Assembly (NCBI GenBank): GCA_019843655.1
Contig: JACDQD010000002.1
Span: 11,803,154 to 11,867,153 of the forward strand
Source: Lethocerus indicus
Taxonomy: Eukaryota > Arthropoda > Insecta > Hemiptera > Belostomatidae
Direction of reading: 5' to 3'
DNA: 64,000 bases
Part shown: positions 13,007 through 24,210 of the stretch, piece after piece
How the letters are laid out: each line of letters opens with the position of its first letter
Position numbering within the stretch: the first letter of the stretch is position 1
Program-made: the position numbers and the translations under genes
The notes under the pieces: generated by a model
Databases searched by the model: none
The model's input: only the letters and a program-made list of their open reading frames with translations
What the model was told of the DNA's origin: nothing

Positions 13007-13034
13007 TTGTTATTGTGTTTTTGGGGGTTGTTTA
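12763..13034 (+). mobile_element. Interspersed repeat family 1, copy with expanded microsatellite
   Basis: The segment contains CTCTCGCTGGTTTGGTC, then GACCGGTTTCGGCT, then TGTCACTGTCACTTGTACTG, then a TA/TG microsatellite and a TTTTTGGGGGTTG tail. The same blocks recur in the same order, in reverse orientation, at 18150-18360. The early part recurs at 44081-44136, and a diverged core at 20448-20520. No reverse transcriptase or transposase frame is present, so it is non-autonomous. A SINE-like origin is possible, but I do not see clear pol III A and B boxes. Confidence 0.75.
12933..13005. repeat. Compound (TA)n(TG)n microsatellite
   Basis: About 19 TA units at 12933-12970 run straight into about 17 TG units at 12971-13004. 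It sits inside the family 1 repeat, at the point where the 18.2-kb copy has only a short TA/CA tract, so it expanded after insertion. Open frames across it are artefacts of the repeat. Confidence 0.97.
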
Positions 13035-13176
13035 TCTTATTTGGGTTGGAAGGGATTTTGTTAATCGGCTTAAGTCTTTGTTGCATTATCAGTCAAATAT
13101 ATATTTGATCACACAACTGGTCTGAACTATTAGTGTCACTTCCAAATATATGACAAGAAACCAATCTGGTATTGTG

Positions 13177-13395
13177 TATTTACGATCATAAAGTTTTCCT
13201 GTTGATCCCAAATTGATTGAAAAAGGTTTATTTTAGTAATCTATTTAATCTGTGCAAGTTATCGCACCACCCTCAGTGTTATCGGTGCAAGTGCACGGAA
13301 CGAACACTCAGGTTTTTATCGGTGCAAGTGCACGGAACGAAGCTAAGCGCCCCTGAGGGTGGTGCGGAAATGTACTAACAAAAGTTCGTTGGGTG
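13177..13395 (-). mobile_element. Interspersed repeat family 2, foldback copy
   Basis: Read on the minus strand, the left part matches the tail shared with the copies at 19.5 and 44.2 kb: a TACTAAAATAAAC block, then TTTTCAAT, then GATCAACAGGAAAACTTT. The right part has 13-bp perfect inverted repeats (13264-13276 and 13353-13365, core CACCACCCTCAG) around a 25-bp perfect direct repeat (13279-13303 and 13316-13340, core GGTGCAAGTGCACGGAACGA). No coding frame is present, so it is a non-autonomous, foldback-like element. Confidence 0.75.
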
Positions 13396-16300
13396 CATCC
13401 TTTATTTTTGATTATAGTGAAGCTAGAATCCAGTTATCCATAATTGTGGTCCGTAATTTTGCACTAAATGGAAAATTCGGTGTGTCGCCGGAATTTGAAC
13501 CGAGTTTCAAATGAGTCTACAGTTGAACGTCAAAACTCGGGGTACTAATTTTATACTAACTAAACACGATCCCACTTTTTTCATTACATTCTGTCCCGAT
13601 CAGGCGGTTTGCCAAGAATGTTCAACATTATCTTGTTATGCAAATGGGAAGAATTTCGTCCGCTTATGGGCGTCTATAAAAAGTTGCCACATTATGAGAG
13701 CGGGCCCAAGAAAAATTCTTTAGTAACATCGGCCATACATTTAACGCTATCAACTTATGGTGGAGAAAAACGACATCGTATTAACTCCAAGCGAGTACTG
13801 TTTTGATAACTGCAAATATTTTCTGCATCGACCTATTAATTGAAGAATTCACTTCACTGGACGAATGGGATAGTCTATTTGAAATAATAAAGAGATATGT
13901 CTCCTATAGGTTATTTTAACAATTACTTTCATTCCCTTGCAGGCGTAAAACAACAGTTTCTAATTATAATTCAATAATTTTGGGTTCTAATATTTACCTA
14001 AATTTTCAGATATAGAAAGGTAATTACGTCTTTTATGCTTACATGGTTACAAGACCTACGATTTTGAGCTTATTTCCAACTCGGTGCGAATATTTTATGT
14101 ACAACCATCTCCCTCTTGAGAGATAAGTTTAAGAATGAATGGGTGGGCCCTTAGCCTGTTAGGACGGCAGGCCGAAAGGCGTTGAGGGATAATGAGCCGG
14201 CTTTGAGAAAGCCCATAATGATCGAACCAACGGGACATCGGAACCATCTCATTCATCCGATTGTCTGTTATGAAACTGCGCCTAATGGTAAACCGAAATT
14301 AAAGGTCATAGAGCACGGGCACAGTAGCCCGTTATGCGGTGCCGGGGTGCCCGCTCCTCAAACTTCCATTATTATTCATCCGGCCCCGTTCAAAGCTGAG
14401 CGAGTGCGCCCCCACAATGGCACCCCCACGCCATCTACCGAGTATCATTGTTCGGCGCAAGCTTTTAAAATTGAGTCACAAATGCGAATTTCATGCTGCC
14501 AGTTTTCAATTATTAATGAAGCGGCCGGATTGAATTCCGCCCGTATTTTTATACCGTAGTACATGAAATATTAAAATAACGAAATTCGGGAATGAAAAAC
14601 GTACCACGGGAAAATACGAATAATACCAGATTGAGTGATTTCAATTATTTGTAATCTAAGAAAGCGCAGCCAATATTTATGTACGGTCGAGCGTTACAGC
14701 CACTACCAGCTAACAGCTAAGTTTAATCATCGTTGACAAAAAATTTATTGTGAAACGAAGAACTAAAATCGACGCGCAAATTGACCACAGAGTTATAAAA
14801 CGGGGAGAGCGGGGTTGTAAACAGCGTTTAGTATCCCGGGTATTTCTTGGGGCGCTTTATCGTCCTTCCTGCAATAAAATTTACAGCTAAATCCCCGCCG
14901 GAGCCGTCAATCAGCTGTCTAGTTTCTCATTGTCGGCCGTAAATTAACGACGGGAATGCAAAGGAGTTGGGAATTACATGACTCGTCCAGTTCATCAGCT
15001 TCACGCAGGTCTTATCGATGACCGATAGTTTATTGGGCGGCCTACGTTACACAAATGCAACTTCTAATCGATACTTCAGTATTAGGGCTCTGACAAATCC
15101 CGGTGGAGGACTCGATAAAGTAAGATGAATATAAAAATGATTTCTTACACCTGTATGCAACGTACACTCGTGGGTCATTATTTTTCGAAATAGCAACGCG
15201 TCCGGCGATGATTTATGAAGGAGCGGATTCAAAACCGGTCGATTGACAATGGCCGGCCCTAATGAATGTTCCACGGGCTCATTAGCGAGCCTCAATCGGA
15301 TAAAAGAAGTGGCAAAGGGCAGATCAATTGGACCTCGCCGGACAGACAGGCAAGGAAAGGAATTTTTAAATAATGGGCAGAGGAGCACCGCTCACTGGGT
15401 GAGGTAACGAGGTACACACTTCGAGGTATCATCTCGCTTTGGCTTATTTCATTCTCGGCTTTTCAACGGCGGCAAAGAAGCGACGAAACATAGTTAAAAG
15501 CTGCCCAGCTTTAAATGGGTTCGCAGCCAATTTGCATTGCCTTTGCATTAGTGTCCGCCTCGGCCAGCGGGCAAGGTGTTGCTCCAATGTTGGATTTCAA
15601 GTTCAGAAAACCAACTGAGGTGTAATTATGAAACGATCAAACACATTCGTGTAATACAGATTAGAAAATAGTAATTGGAAATTAATGCCTGCTGCTTCGT
15701 AATCTGTCTTATTTAAATTAAAAATTAGTTTCCGAGCGGATTTATTTGTCGAGGGGGGAGAGGTAGTGCAATCAACTGGAAATACATTCTCGGCTGCAAA
15801 TTGCACATCGTACATAGCTGTTAGGTTTAAACGAGATTTATTAAGAAATGCTTGCATTAAAATGTCTCAACCAACACGTCTATTGAAACGAAACATTCTG
15901 ATGAAAATTGCGACGCAAGTTCAAGTTCCCGACCAAATTCAAGTTTGCCGAATATTACTAATGTACAAAGTGGCCGCAGAATCGGACTATGAATTCTTAG
16001 AACGAGCTAAAGAAAAATTCAGAATAGAGGAAATTGTTCGGAGTCCGTTCTCGGGGGAACGGTCCGAGCGGTCGAAACCAATAATTAGGGGGAGAGGTAA
16101 AAAGTGTCAGCCGTTTTTGTCTGCTCAGCTTACAGCCTGGCCGAGGCTTCAAAAGTGTCCCTGTATACCTCCATTTTCCCATTGCAATGCGCGAACGCGA
16201 AGGGCCCTGGCCCGGGACAGTAGAGCACCGGATTAGAAATGTCAATTTACCGTTAGGAAGAAACCGATCGCGAGGGATTTTTTTCCGGCCATTCCTCCAC

Positions 16301-18149
16301 GGTCCGCGCCGGGGGACAGTGCGACGGCGGACGTGACGCGTCGCCGCGTCTTAACAATATTCGGGACAAATAGTTGTAGGACAGCCCGATTTCCCGACCG
16401 GTCGTACGCGCCCAATAAAGCAAAATCCGGCTCCTCCCGTTATACCATTCTGAAATTATTGGATTCAGCCGACGAGTGCAAAAATGGCCTTTCTCTCGAT
16501 ATAACACACAAGTGAGACAACATCAATCCAAGAATGATGGATGCCTACCTCGAATAATTCTACTACTAATTTATTCATATTTAACGAGTGGAGACAGATA
16601 ATATTACAACCACATTACGGGGCCCGCGCGTTGTTGGTACATATAAATAAGCACCATTTTTAATCCAGTTTGTTTTCTAAATTATTCTAAAATGTTGGTA
16701 TTAGAAAATTAACGTAGCCCCACTACTTCGAGTTGATTTTGAAGAATTCGTTCCTGGAGTAAAATAATATCGATATTATAAAAATCAGCTGATATATTAC
16801 AGCTGGTTGAATTTTTGAGGGAAGAATATGAGCGCTACTGATTTAGAACTTTGTGAAATTCGTAATTTTATGGGAAAAGAGACCTGGAATTATAGTTCAC
16901 ATAACCAGAAACAGCGCAGAGTATTATTGCGACATGCAGGGATATATGTAAGAACGGCGAACGTGAAAAATGAAAATGGTCGACATTTATTGCGAGGAGG
17001 GGGGAGGGGCATTAAAAAACATTAGAACCTAACCCAACATGCTGCCAAGTTTACCATGGGACCCTGTTTTGTGAGGAAACGACGCCGGGCGGTTTTGTCA
17101 CGGGTTTCAGTCTCGGCGTTTAGCCCCTCGGCGACAGGAAAAAAAACCCGGGCCTGCATTAAAATCGTTTGATCTATTCCAGCTTTTCGTATTTTTCTGG
17201 TCACAAGAGCCCCTGCTCCGGGTATTGGCCGCTTCAGGCGTCATATCATATACGAACTGAGAAGGTTTCGATTCTGAAAAATACGGCATTGCAGATCGTG
17301 CCGAATTTCGGGCAAAGAGTAGTGGTAATCAAAGTTGAGTTGGAAATCTGCTGGACTGAAATGTTGTGATATTTTTCCCATTATTAAATATTTTTAATTG
17401 AACAACACAACAAGGGATTTCTATTCCACGTAATATAATGAATTGAGATAATTATTAGTGTTGGAGACACCATTGTAGGCCAATCAGAAGACCTAACGAT
17501 CTCAATGAAAGCATCGTAGATTTAATTTAATATATTAAATTATATAATAAATAATTAAAGTTAAGCGCAATAATATACACGTCATGTTTCACTTTAGGTT
17601 CACACAACCATAAAGTTATTCAAATTGTATGTAAAATAAACGTTCAATTTCCGCCCCAGTGGGTCAATGAAGTTACAGCAACAATGAGAAAACAAACGGC
17701 CGGTTTTTTCTTTATATATAAATAACTTCTAATGCATAATGATATCCGATTCCAGTCGTTATTAGCATCCCTATCTGTGAATGTATCAATTTGATGAACG
17801 CCAGAGGAAGCACTAACGCGTGCGCTCAACAGTCGTAAACAACGCCTTCATATGAATAAAGTATAAAACCTCTTCTAGCGGACAATAGAGAGTATAAGAA
17901 TCCTTTTGTAACACAATAAAAAATAACCGAGTCGTACATTGTCGCCGTCCACTTTCTACACTCACTTTTACCGGCTTCTTCCGATTATCATGATCTACGA
18001 CCAACGTTCAAATGAAAAACGCTTATCGTCCCCTTTCGAATATCTGCGATTGTCCGCCATTTCTATTTATGCTGCCTACAATAACTAAATCCTTAACTTA
18101 CAATTTGTGCTTCAAGTTGTAAAACCGATACGCCGGTTAACAGCTAATT
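13396..18149. other. Gene-free stretch
   Basis: No gene recognised. Frames of 125 codons (14182-14559) and 156 codons (15766-16236) show no domain, no splice partner and no marked codon bias, and are treated as chance. A pair of mutually exclusive hairpins lies at 14311-14356. AT-rich parts (about 16.5-16.8 and 17.4-17.6 kb) alternate with CpG-rich parts (about 14.2-14.5 and 16.0-16.5 kb). Confidence 0.5.
14311..14356. repeat. Nested, mutually exclusive hairpins
   Basis: ACGGGC (14315-14320) and GCCCGT (14327-14332) form a perfect inner stem with loop ACAGTA. Alternatively GAGC plus GGGCAC, split by a two-base AC bulge (14311-14322), pairs with GTGCCCGCTC at 14347-14356. The two pairings compete for the same bases. 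Confidence 0.6.
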
Positions 18150-18360
18150 CCCCCAAAAACATAATAAAAGGCACATATATATATACACACGACAGACAAA
18201 CACCACAGTACAAGTGACAGTGACAGTGCAGTGAGGATACCGAAAGTGCACTTTAGCCGAAACCGGTCTAGCAAAAGACCAAACCAGCGAGAGGAGACAG
18301 AAACACACGAAATCTACGGTATTACAACCCCTCGCAGACCACAAGACAGGTATTTTAAAC
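18150..18360 (-). mobile_element. Interspersed repeat family 1, reverse copy
   Basis: Reverse-complement copy of the 12.8-kb repeat. AGCCGAAACCGGTCTAGC, CAAACCAGCGAGAGGAGA and the CAGTACAAGTGACAGTGACA block are all present, with a short TA/CA tract where the other copy has a long microsatellite, and CCCCCAAAAACA at the end. It extends past the 12.8-kb copy at its 5' side with a CTCGCAGACCACAAGACAGG block that is shared with the 44.1-kb copy. No open frame of note. Confidence 0.75.
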
Positions 18361-18517
18361 TATTTTTTTTAATCAGTCGTGCGGAGGTACAAACAGGATA
18401 TTGGCTATCGCCGTTGATTCGTGGAGCGCGTCGGGTTTCGGCTTATTGAAGTAAAAGGGGAGATATTTCTCTTTCGTTTCTAATTAAGGCAGGTGCTAGG
18501 TGGCGTGCTCCTTAACG

Positions 18518-18544
18518 GGAGCCAGGAGCCAGGAGCCAGGAGCC
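18518..18544. repeat. GGAGCCA minisatellite, about four units
   Basis: Three perfect GGAGCCA units at 18518-18538 are followed by a partial fourth to 18544. It is a short tandem duplication with no coding context. Confidence 0.95.
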
Positions 18545-18732
18545 GGGGTTCGGTTGTGGCTGACTGAAAACATGACTGGTTATTTCCAATTCCCGTTTCG
18601 GGCCAACGGTAGTTTGTTTCCCTTTCGCGGGTGGCTATCCACCGGCATCTCTCTTAATCGATTCCACGTTCCCTGACGGCAACTGGATAAGTGTGCCACT
18701 CGATACACTTCATCTCCCCGTCTGACTGTCTG

Positions 18733-18750
18733 TCTCTCTCTCTCTCTCTC
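18733..18750. repeat. (TC)9 microsatellite
   Basis: Nine uninterrupted TC units, preceded by two imperfect TCTG units. It reads as (GA)n on the minus strand, which could bind GAGA-type factors; that is only an inference. Confidence 0.95.
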
Positions 18751-19490
18751 CCTTCTTAGACGTCGCTCTTGGCCAGGGAGAACGGAATCTGTCTCCCAGA
18801 TTGTTCGTCAAAAACGCCGCCGACACCGCGTCACCTGTTGTACACTTTTTGTTAACAAAAATCGACTGAAAGTTACATTTTTCGGTTATTACATGTTCAC
18901 CGGAGCAGCGTGACTTCCGACAATAATTACAGCGATACAAACAGAAAATTACGCCCGCCCCCAAACGACCGCTCAACAACCCCATTTCGCCTTCTCCAAT
19001 TCCTAACCTAGTTGGGCCCCCAATACAAATTAATTTATTTATTGATTAATTAAATCTATATTGAAATGAATATTTTAAAATCGAAGCAGTCAGGAAGAAC
19101 CCTAATTCGTATTAATGTTCTGCTGGCCGTTTCTTTTATTGTGGGGGAGGATTGCATATAGTATTGATTGTGTTTAGTACAGACAACTTTAAATGTTTAT
19201 TTAAAGATAATTCTAAACGTCACGATCTGATTTCATGTTCGAATTCCAGAGTTCGTGAGGAATTTCATCGATTTCCGATTAAAAAACAGACGGTGTAGTG
19301 GCCACGCAATGAAGAAACAGTGGAACAGTTAACGAGTCTCAGCACGCCCTGCTCGCTCCGCTTCCTTCAATAACAATCGAGCCTGCTTCTTTTGTAACAA
19401 ATTTCGTCAGACCTCATTAAGTTTCCGAAAACCAAGTGCAACACTCCACACCGTTTTCACACAGTTCAAATGAAATTTGAACTATTTAAC

Positions 19491-19677
19491 TAAAGTTCGT
19501 TCGATGCACTTGCACCGATAAACTAGCACCCCCCCTTAGTGTGGTGCGGAAATGTACTTAACTGGGTGCAGTTGCACCAATTAACTAGAGTACTAAAAAT
19601 AAACATTTTTCAATGGATTCTGGATCAACTGGAAAACTATGATTTTATTTATTTATTTTTTAGTTATCGTAAATTCC
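19491..19677 (+). mobile_element. Interspersed repeat family 2, copy B
   Basis: It contains GATGCACTTGCACCGATAA, GTGTGGTGCGGAAATGTACT, then TACTAAAAATAAACATTTT, TCAATGGATTC, GGATCAACTGGAAAACTATG and an ATCGTAAATT end. These blocks match the minus strand of 13177-13395; the GGTGCGGAAATGTACT block also matches that element's plus strand, as expected for a foldback element. No coding frame. Confidence 0.75.
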
Positions 19678-20447
19678 AACTGTAATTACGTTCATGCGAA
19701 TGTACATAAAACGACTTTGATTTATGATGGTTATAATAATACTTTCGTGGTGCACAAAATCCGATCTTGTAGCACACTGATTGGACACGCTGGTTTAAAT
19801 CATCCGGGCGCATGATCGACCAAAGGCAATTTCATTTGCACTGTCCAATCGCAGTTCCCGAAGGCGTCCGTGTCTCGGAAGGCGTACCATTTACCCGATG
19901 ACGAATTGGTCGCGCTACAATAAAAGCCGTTAATGACGGTAATAAAGGCGGCCGAAATTAACTGGCCAGTCCTCGAGAGTCATTAGCCGTCGGATGAGCC
20001 GAGCGGGGATTAAGCCGCCGTGTAAGAGCGCCGGCCCACTCTAGGGGCCCACTCCGGCCGAAGAATAGCAACTGCCAATATACAGTCATTACTGAAACAG
20101 AGCACTAATCATTTGGCGAGTGCCACAACTGATGGAGACACGTTGATGACCGCCGCCGACAATTATGGCTTCGGATTCGAAATTATTTTATTTACCGAAG
20201 GGGGATGACTGCGGCCATAATTGCGGTCGATTTAATTTAAATTCCTAACCGCTTTTTCTTTCATTCCTAATATCACTTCGTTAGTACAGGAATTTTAGTA
20301 ATTAATTTTTGATCAGACAGCTGGAATGAATCGGTGTGCAATGAAGTGACACGTTCATTAATGTCTCAACCTGACATTAATGCAGGTCTGAACCTGTTAT
20401 TATTGTCTTAAATATTCCATTCTAATGTGGAAAGCCTCTTGCTACAT

Positions 20448-20520
20448 TCTGTTCTTCTCTCGCTGATTTTTTTATATGCTGACAGGTTTGGTATTCGCGC
20501 CATCGTCAGTATGGCTGCTA
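20448..20520 (+). mobile_element. Interspersed repeat family 1, diverged fragment
   Basis: TTCTCTCGCTG, GCTGACAGGTTTGG and CGCCATCGTCAGTATGG align in order with CCTCTCGCTGG, GCTAGACCGGTTTCGG and CGCCATCATCACTAGCGG of the 12.8-kb copy. The match is partial, so this is an old copy or a related family. Confidence 0.5.
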
Positions 20521-20766
20521 GATGCACTGCAGATGGATGCTATGCAGAGTCCGGTTTACTATCTCCCCGTTGGAAATTTGATTCTTAACCGAGGACGTGA
20601 ACAGAGGGGGTGGTAGGGGGCGGCGGAGGCTACCCCGGTGCCGAGCTCCACAAACCGGTAGACTCCGGTCGCGGGGTCAGAAGCAAAAATTGTACAGAGC
20701 GAAATTTATGGTCGACGGGGGCCATCAATCGTAATAAATTGAAGTTTCGCAGGCGGCGTAAACGCG

Positions 20767-20790
20767 CGGCGGCGGAGGAGGAGGAGGAGG
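20767..20790. repeat. CGG then AGG triplet tract
   Basis: Three CGG units pass into five AGG units within a locally GC-rich segment. The apparent 68-codon frame across it is a product of the triplets. Confidence 0.9.
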
Positions 20791-23438
20791 ACGCCTCCAC
20801 TACTTGGGCTCACTGACCTTGCTCCTGCGTTCCACTCTTTGGGCTCGCTTAATTGTCCGCAGGCCTCACCGCCTGTTAAATGCAAATAGTTGGAAAATAA
20901 AAAAGAACGAAGACAGAAAGAAACACAATTAAAAGGCCGACTTTCGGCGCGAGGCGTATATTTTGACAATGACGAATCGTCGGTCCGATAATTGCGGAAA
21001 GATTGACCCTAATGCAGAAACATTCCGTTTCGCCCAGATAGGTCCCAAAGCTCTATTTTCATTAAACGAATTCATGACGGATTAATATTCGCACTGTTTC
21101 GAGACGACACATTTATAAATAGAAATTCCGGATGGTATCCCTGATATGTGATGTCATGTATTGCTTACAACTGCTTCTGAGAGCAGTTTATTTAGCCTGA
21201 AGGGAATTGACAGAGCGCGGATGGCGTCGTAGCCACGATGCCTGTTGAAATTTACCGAAACTAATTACGATATAGGCCTTCGAAAAGGAAAAAATTAGTG
21301 GAAGAGCGGCATTATAGCGTATATATGGGAGTGGCGAAATTCTGGCCGTGTCTGATCCAGAGGGGAAGACCGGTGGGAAGTTCTTTGACAGTACTATTTT
21401 CCAAACTGGCTGAACGAATGTAAAATACGGGCACGGAATAATGCACTGTTGAAGAGAGGCTGGCGGCCCATCCTAGTTGGATGGAATACAGATTCTCCAG
21501 ACTGATGATAGACTCGTCCCGCCTGGGTTGCTCCTAGTCACAATCTGTTTCTAGAGACACAACATTTATAGTGACCGTAGTTTAGCTCAAATATAATCAC
21601 TTTTTTATTGAATAATGTATCAAAAAGTAGGTTTATCTATATATAGCTGGATAAATAATATATCCTTCTTTATGTCCAGATCTTTCGGGTCAGTGTTATA
21701 TTGTGCTATCCTCGATAGGCAGAACATCTTCCACAGCAGCTGCATAATATTAGATCAAAAACTTAAACTGCGAATTAATTATATTTAAAAAAATGTATTA
21801 GTGTAAAATGAACGAGCCAGAGACATGATGTAAGTCCTCGAGTGAACACCAAGTTGAAGAATAAAAGATTTCGATCGGTTCAGAGAAAACATGTCACGGT
21901 CATAGCCAGGGACAGGCGCTTTCCTGGAACCTTCATTTCCGTTCACCTCATGTGCAAAGCTAAGCGACGACATTTCATACTTCTCCCGACGTATAGTGTA
22001 TAAAATAATAAATGGTAGAGGAAATTCTGCAGTAGGACGACGTGTTCTGGGTTATTTGTTCATCGAGTAAGGCTAAGTTTGTAAATGTTCTTGTACAGCT
22101 GTTATTATTTCAACATTTTTCTAGACGTACGAGTGATTTGTGCAAGATAGCTCTTGAACTCGAGTAGGATGTACGACGCCCCGCCTAGATTACCTCCGCA
22201 AAAACCCACGGTTTGTCAGGCATCACGTGGGCGGAGAGGTTTATCCCCTGGTTCAAGTCCGGGGTACTTCGCTGACTTCTCAAGGGGAGACAAGTGGGCG
22301 AAGCGATACTCCGAAGTATTGTTGACGTTGCGAAATATTTATCGCGCGATCATTAGGCCGCCTAATGAGGGAAATGGACTAGGAGCGTGGACGGTACCAA
22401 TTTGCAAACGGAGTGCTCGCCCCAACAGACAATGAAAGGGAACACTGCTCGTAAACGCCTTCCTATCTGTCCTGATTAATCTTTCGTACGTGAATATCAT
22501 TCATAGTTTACTATAGTATTCTCTTCCCAAAGCTCTGTGCGTGAGCGGAGTTCATGTTTGCACATTCAAGTCGTCAGTGAAGCATATTTTCATATCGTAA
22601 TTATTTCTTCGGGGATACTGACACCATAACACGCGTGCACAGCGCACAGTGCACGTTGCATCTTCCACGTCCGTATCTGAGAAAGTTCTGTTACGTAACG
22701 TCGATTTCTTTTTGGTCCACGCCCAATAAATAAATTACTGAACCAAATAGCTCAACAGGTAATCGCCTACTCCGTTCAATCGGTGGCAGCTAGTTTCTAT
22801 GAATACAACTTCTCTATTTCCGCCTTTTATGAACAGGATAATCATTTGAACAGTAACAGCTTTCGTTTCAATTGAAATGACGACGGGAGAACCGCCCGGT
22901 AAACAGTGATATGTCCCATACGTCCAACAGTACCCGTATATACATACAGGTGCGCTTACGGATAAATGCAAATATAGGAAGGCACGATGAAACAGATGCG
23001 TGCATAATGTAGCGTAAACCCATCGTTGACACCGGCTACTATAGCATACTCTCGGCACAATTCAACCTCGGCTACCGGCAGAAACATGGCATTGAGTGTT
23101 GTTGACAACCATTTCAGAACTATCGGATAACGAGTTAAATACCCTTTATTTGGGTTTCTCGCCAAGTTTAAAACAGGACTTGTTTCCTATAACACTGAGG
23201 AGGTTGTTTAAAAACCCAATTGGCCAAACTACGCCTTTATACTGGATATGAGGCTAAAAAGGAATAATCCAGAGCGGACCGTTAGTTTTAATAACTCGTG
23301 AGAGAAAACGACGCTAATAAATACTGCATGAGCTTGAAAAGATTTTTCACCGAAATTGAACGAGTCGATCCTATTTCGAATGTAGCTTTCTTTTTTTTAC
23401 GTGTACAACCTCAATTAAGTGTGAAATAGATAGCGTTG

Positions 23439-24210
23439 CCTAAAAACCCCACTTTTTGGGACTAAAAACCACATTTTTGGGCCGATTTTTCGTCAAAAAC
23501 CACATTTGTGGCCCAATTTTGGGGCTAAAAATCGCATTTTTCAGCCTAAAAAACCCATTTTTGGACAATATATCGTCGAAAAACCCAATATTTCAGTCTA
23601 AAACAAGCATTTTTGGATCGATTTTTCGTCTAAAAATCCATTTTTTGGGCCTAAAAACCACATTTTTGTGCCAATTGTGCGCCTAAAAATCGCATTTCCC
23701 GGCCTAAAAGCACAATTTTTTGGCCAATTTTGCGCCTAAAAATCGCATTTATCGGCCCAAAAGCCACATTTACAGGCCAATTTTACGTAAAAACCCCATT
23801 TTTGGACCAATTTTGGGCCTAATAATCGCATTTTTTGGCCTAAAAATTCCATTTTTGGCCCGATTTTTCGTCAAAACACTCCATTTTTCGGCCTAAAACA
23901 AGCATTTTTGGACAGATCTTTCGTCCAAACACCCACTTCCTGGGCCTAAAACTACATTTTGGGTTTTTGGACCGATGCCTAAAACCATTTTTGGCCTAAA
24001 ACCATTTTACTTTTGCGCCTAAAACCCCATTTTAGGACTTAAAAACCGCATTTTACGAACTAGAAAACCTATAGTAGGGCCTAAAAAGCGACTTTGCGTC
24101 TATAAACAGCTTTTTCTGGTCTAAAAACCGCATTTTGGATCCATTTCTGGCCCTAAGGAGCGCTGTTTTGAGCCGATTTTGCGCATAAAAATCGCATTTT
24201 TTGGACTAAA
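23439..24210. repeat. Degenerate tandem array, about 53-bp two-part unit
   Basis: About 770 bases of repeating CCTAAAAATCGCATTT-like blocks. In the most regular part a unit is 53 bases (23683 to 23736) and has two parts: about 21 bases ending CGCATTTCCCGG, and about 32 bases carrying CATTTTTTGGCCAATTTTGCG-like sequence. Elsewhere spacings are 158 (about three units) and 83 bases, so units have been gained, lost or trimmed. Divergence is high throughout and the last 250 bases are irregular. The 76-codon frame inside (23456-23686) is a by-product of the repeat. It is a satellite-like array; I do not know a family name. Confidence 0.9.

Larger units (their letters stand above)
18361..19490. other. 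Gene-free stretch with simple repeats
   Basis: No gene recognised. It holds a 7-bp minisatellite (18518-18544), a TC tract (18733-18750) and a 16-bp perfect palindrome at 18846-18861 (five T, GTTAAC, five A). The 91-codon minus-strand frame at 18710-18985 ends across the TC tract and looks fortuitous. Confidence 0.5.
19678..23438. other. Gene-free stretch
   Basis: No gene recognised. It holds the diverged family 1 fragment at 20448-20520, a CGG/AGG tract at 20767-20790 and many CpG. Frames up to 107 codons overlap in conflicting frames and strands and show no domain. A tRNA-like T-arm at 22247-22263 lacks a cloverleaf and is not called. Confidence 0.5.

Noticed and set aside
12804..13125. 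Three overlapping plus-strand frames with YIYIYI and VCVCVC runs
   Set aside because: They are translations of the TA/TG microsatellite inside a repeat element.
14182..14559. 125-codon open frame with a plausible amino-acid mix
   Set aside because: No domain or neighbouring exon; it overlaps competing hairpins and another plus-strand frame.
15766..16236. 156-codon open frame
   Set aside because: No recognisable family, composition drifts from AT-rich to GC-rich with the DNA, and overlapping frames exist on the other strand.
22247..22263. Perfect tRNA T-arm: CCTGG stem, TTCAAGT loop, CCGGG stem
   Set aside because: No matching acceptor, D or anticodon stems upstream, and GTACTTC after it has no partner. 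Either chance or a remnant of a tRNA-derived repeat; not a gene.
23439..24210. CRISPR-like regularly spaced repeats
   Set aside because: The repeats are degenerate and contiguous, with no unique spacers, in a eukaryotic genome.
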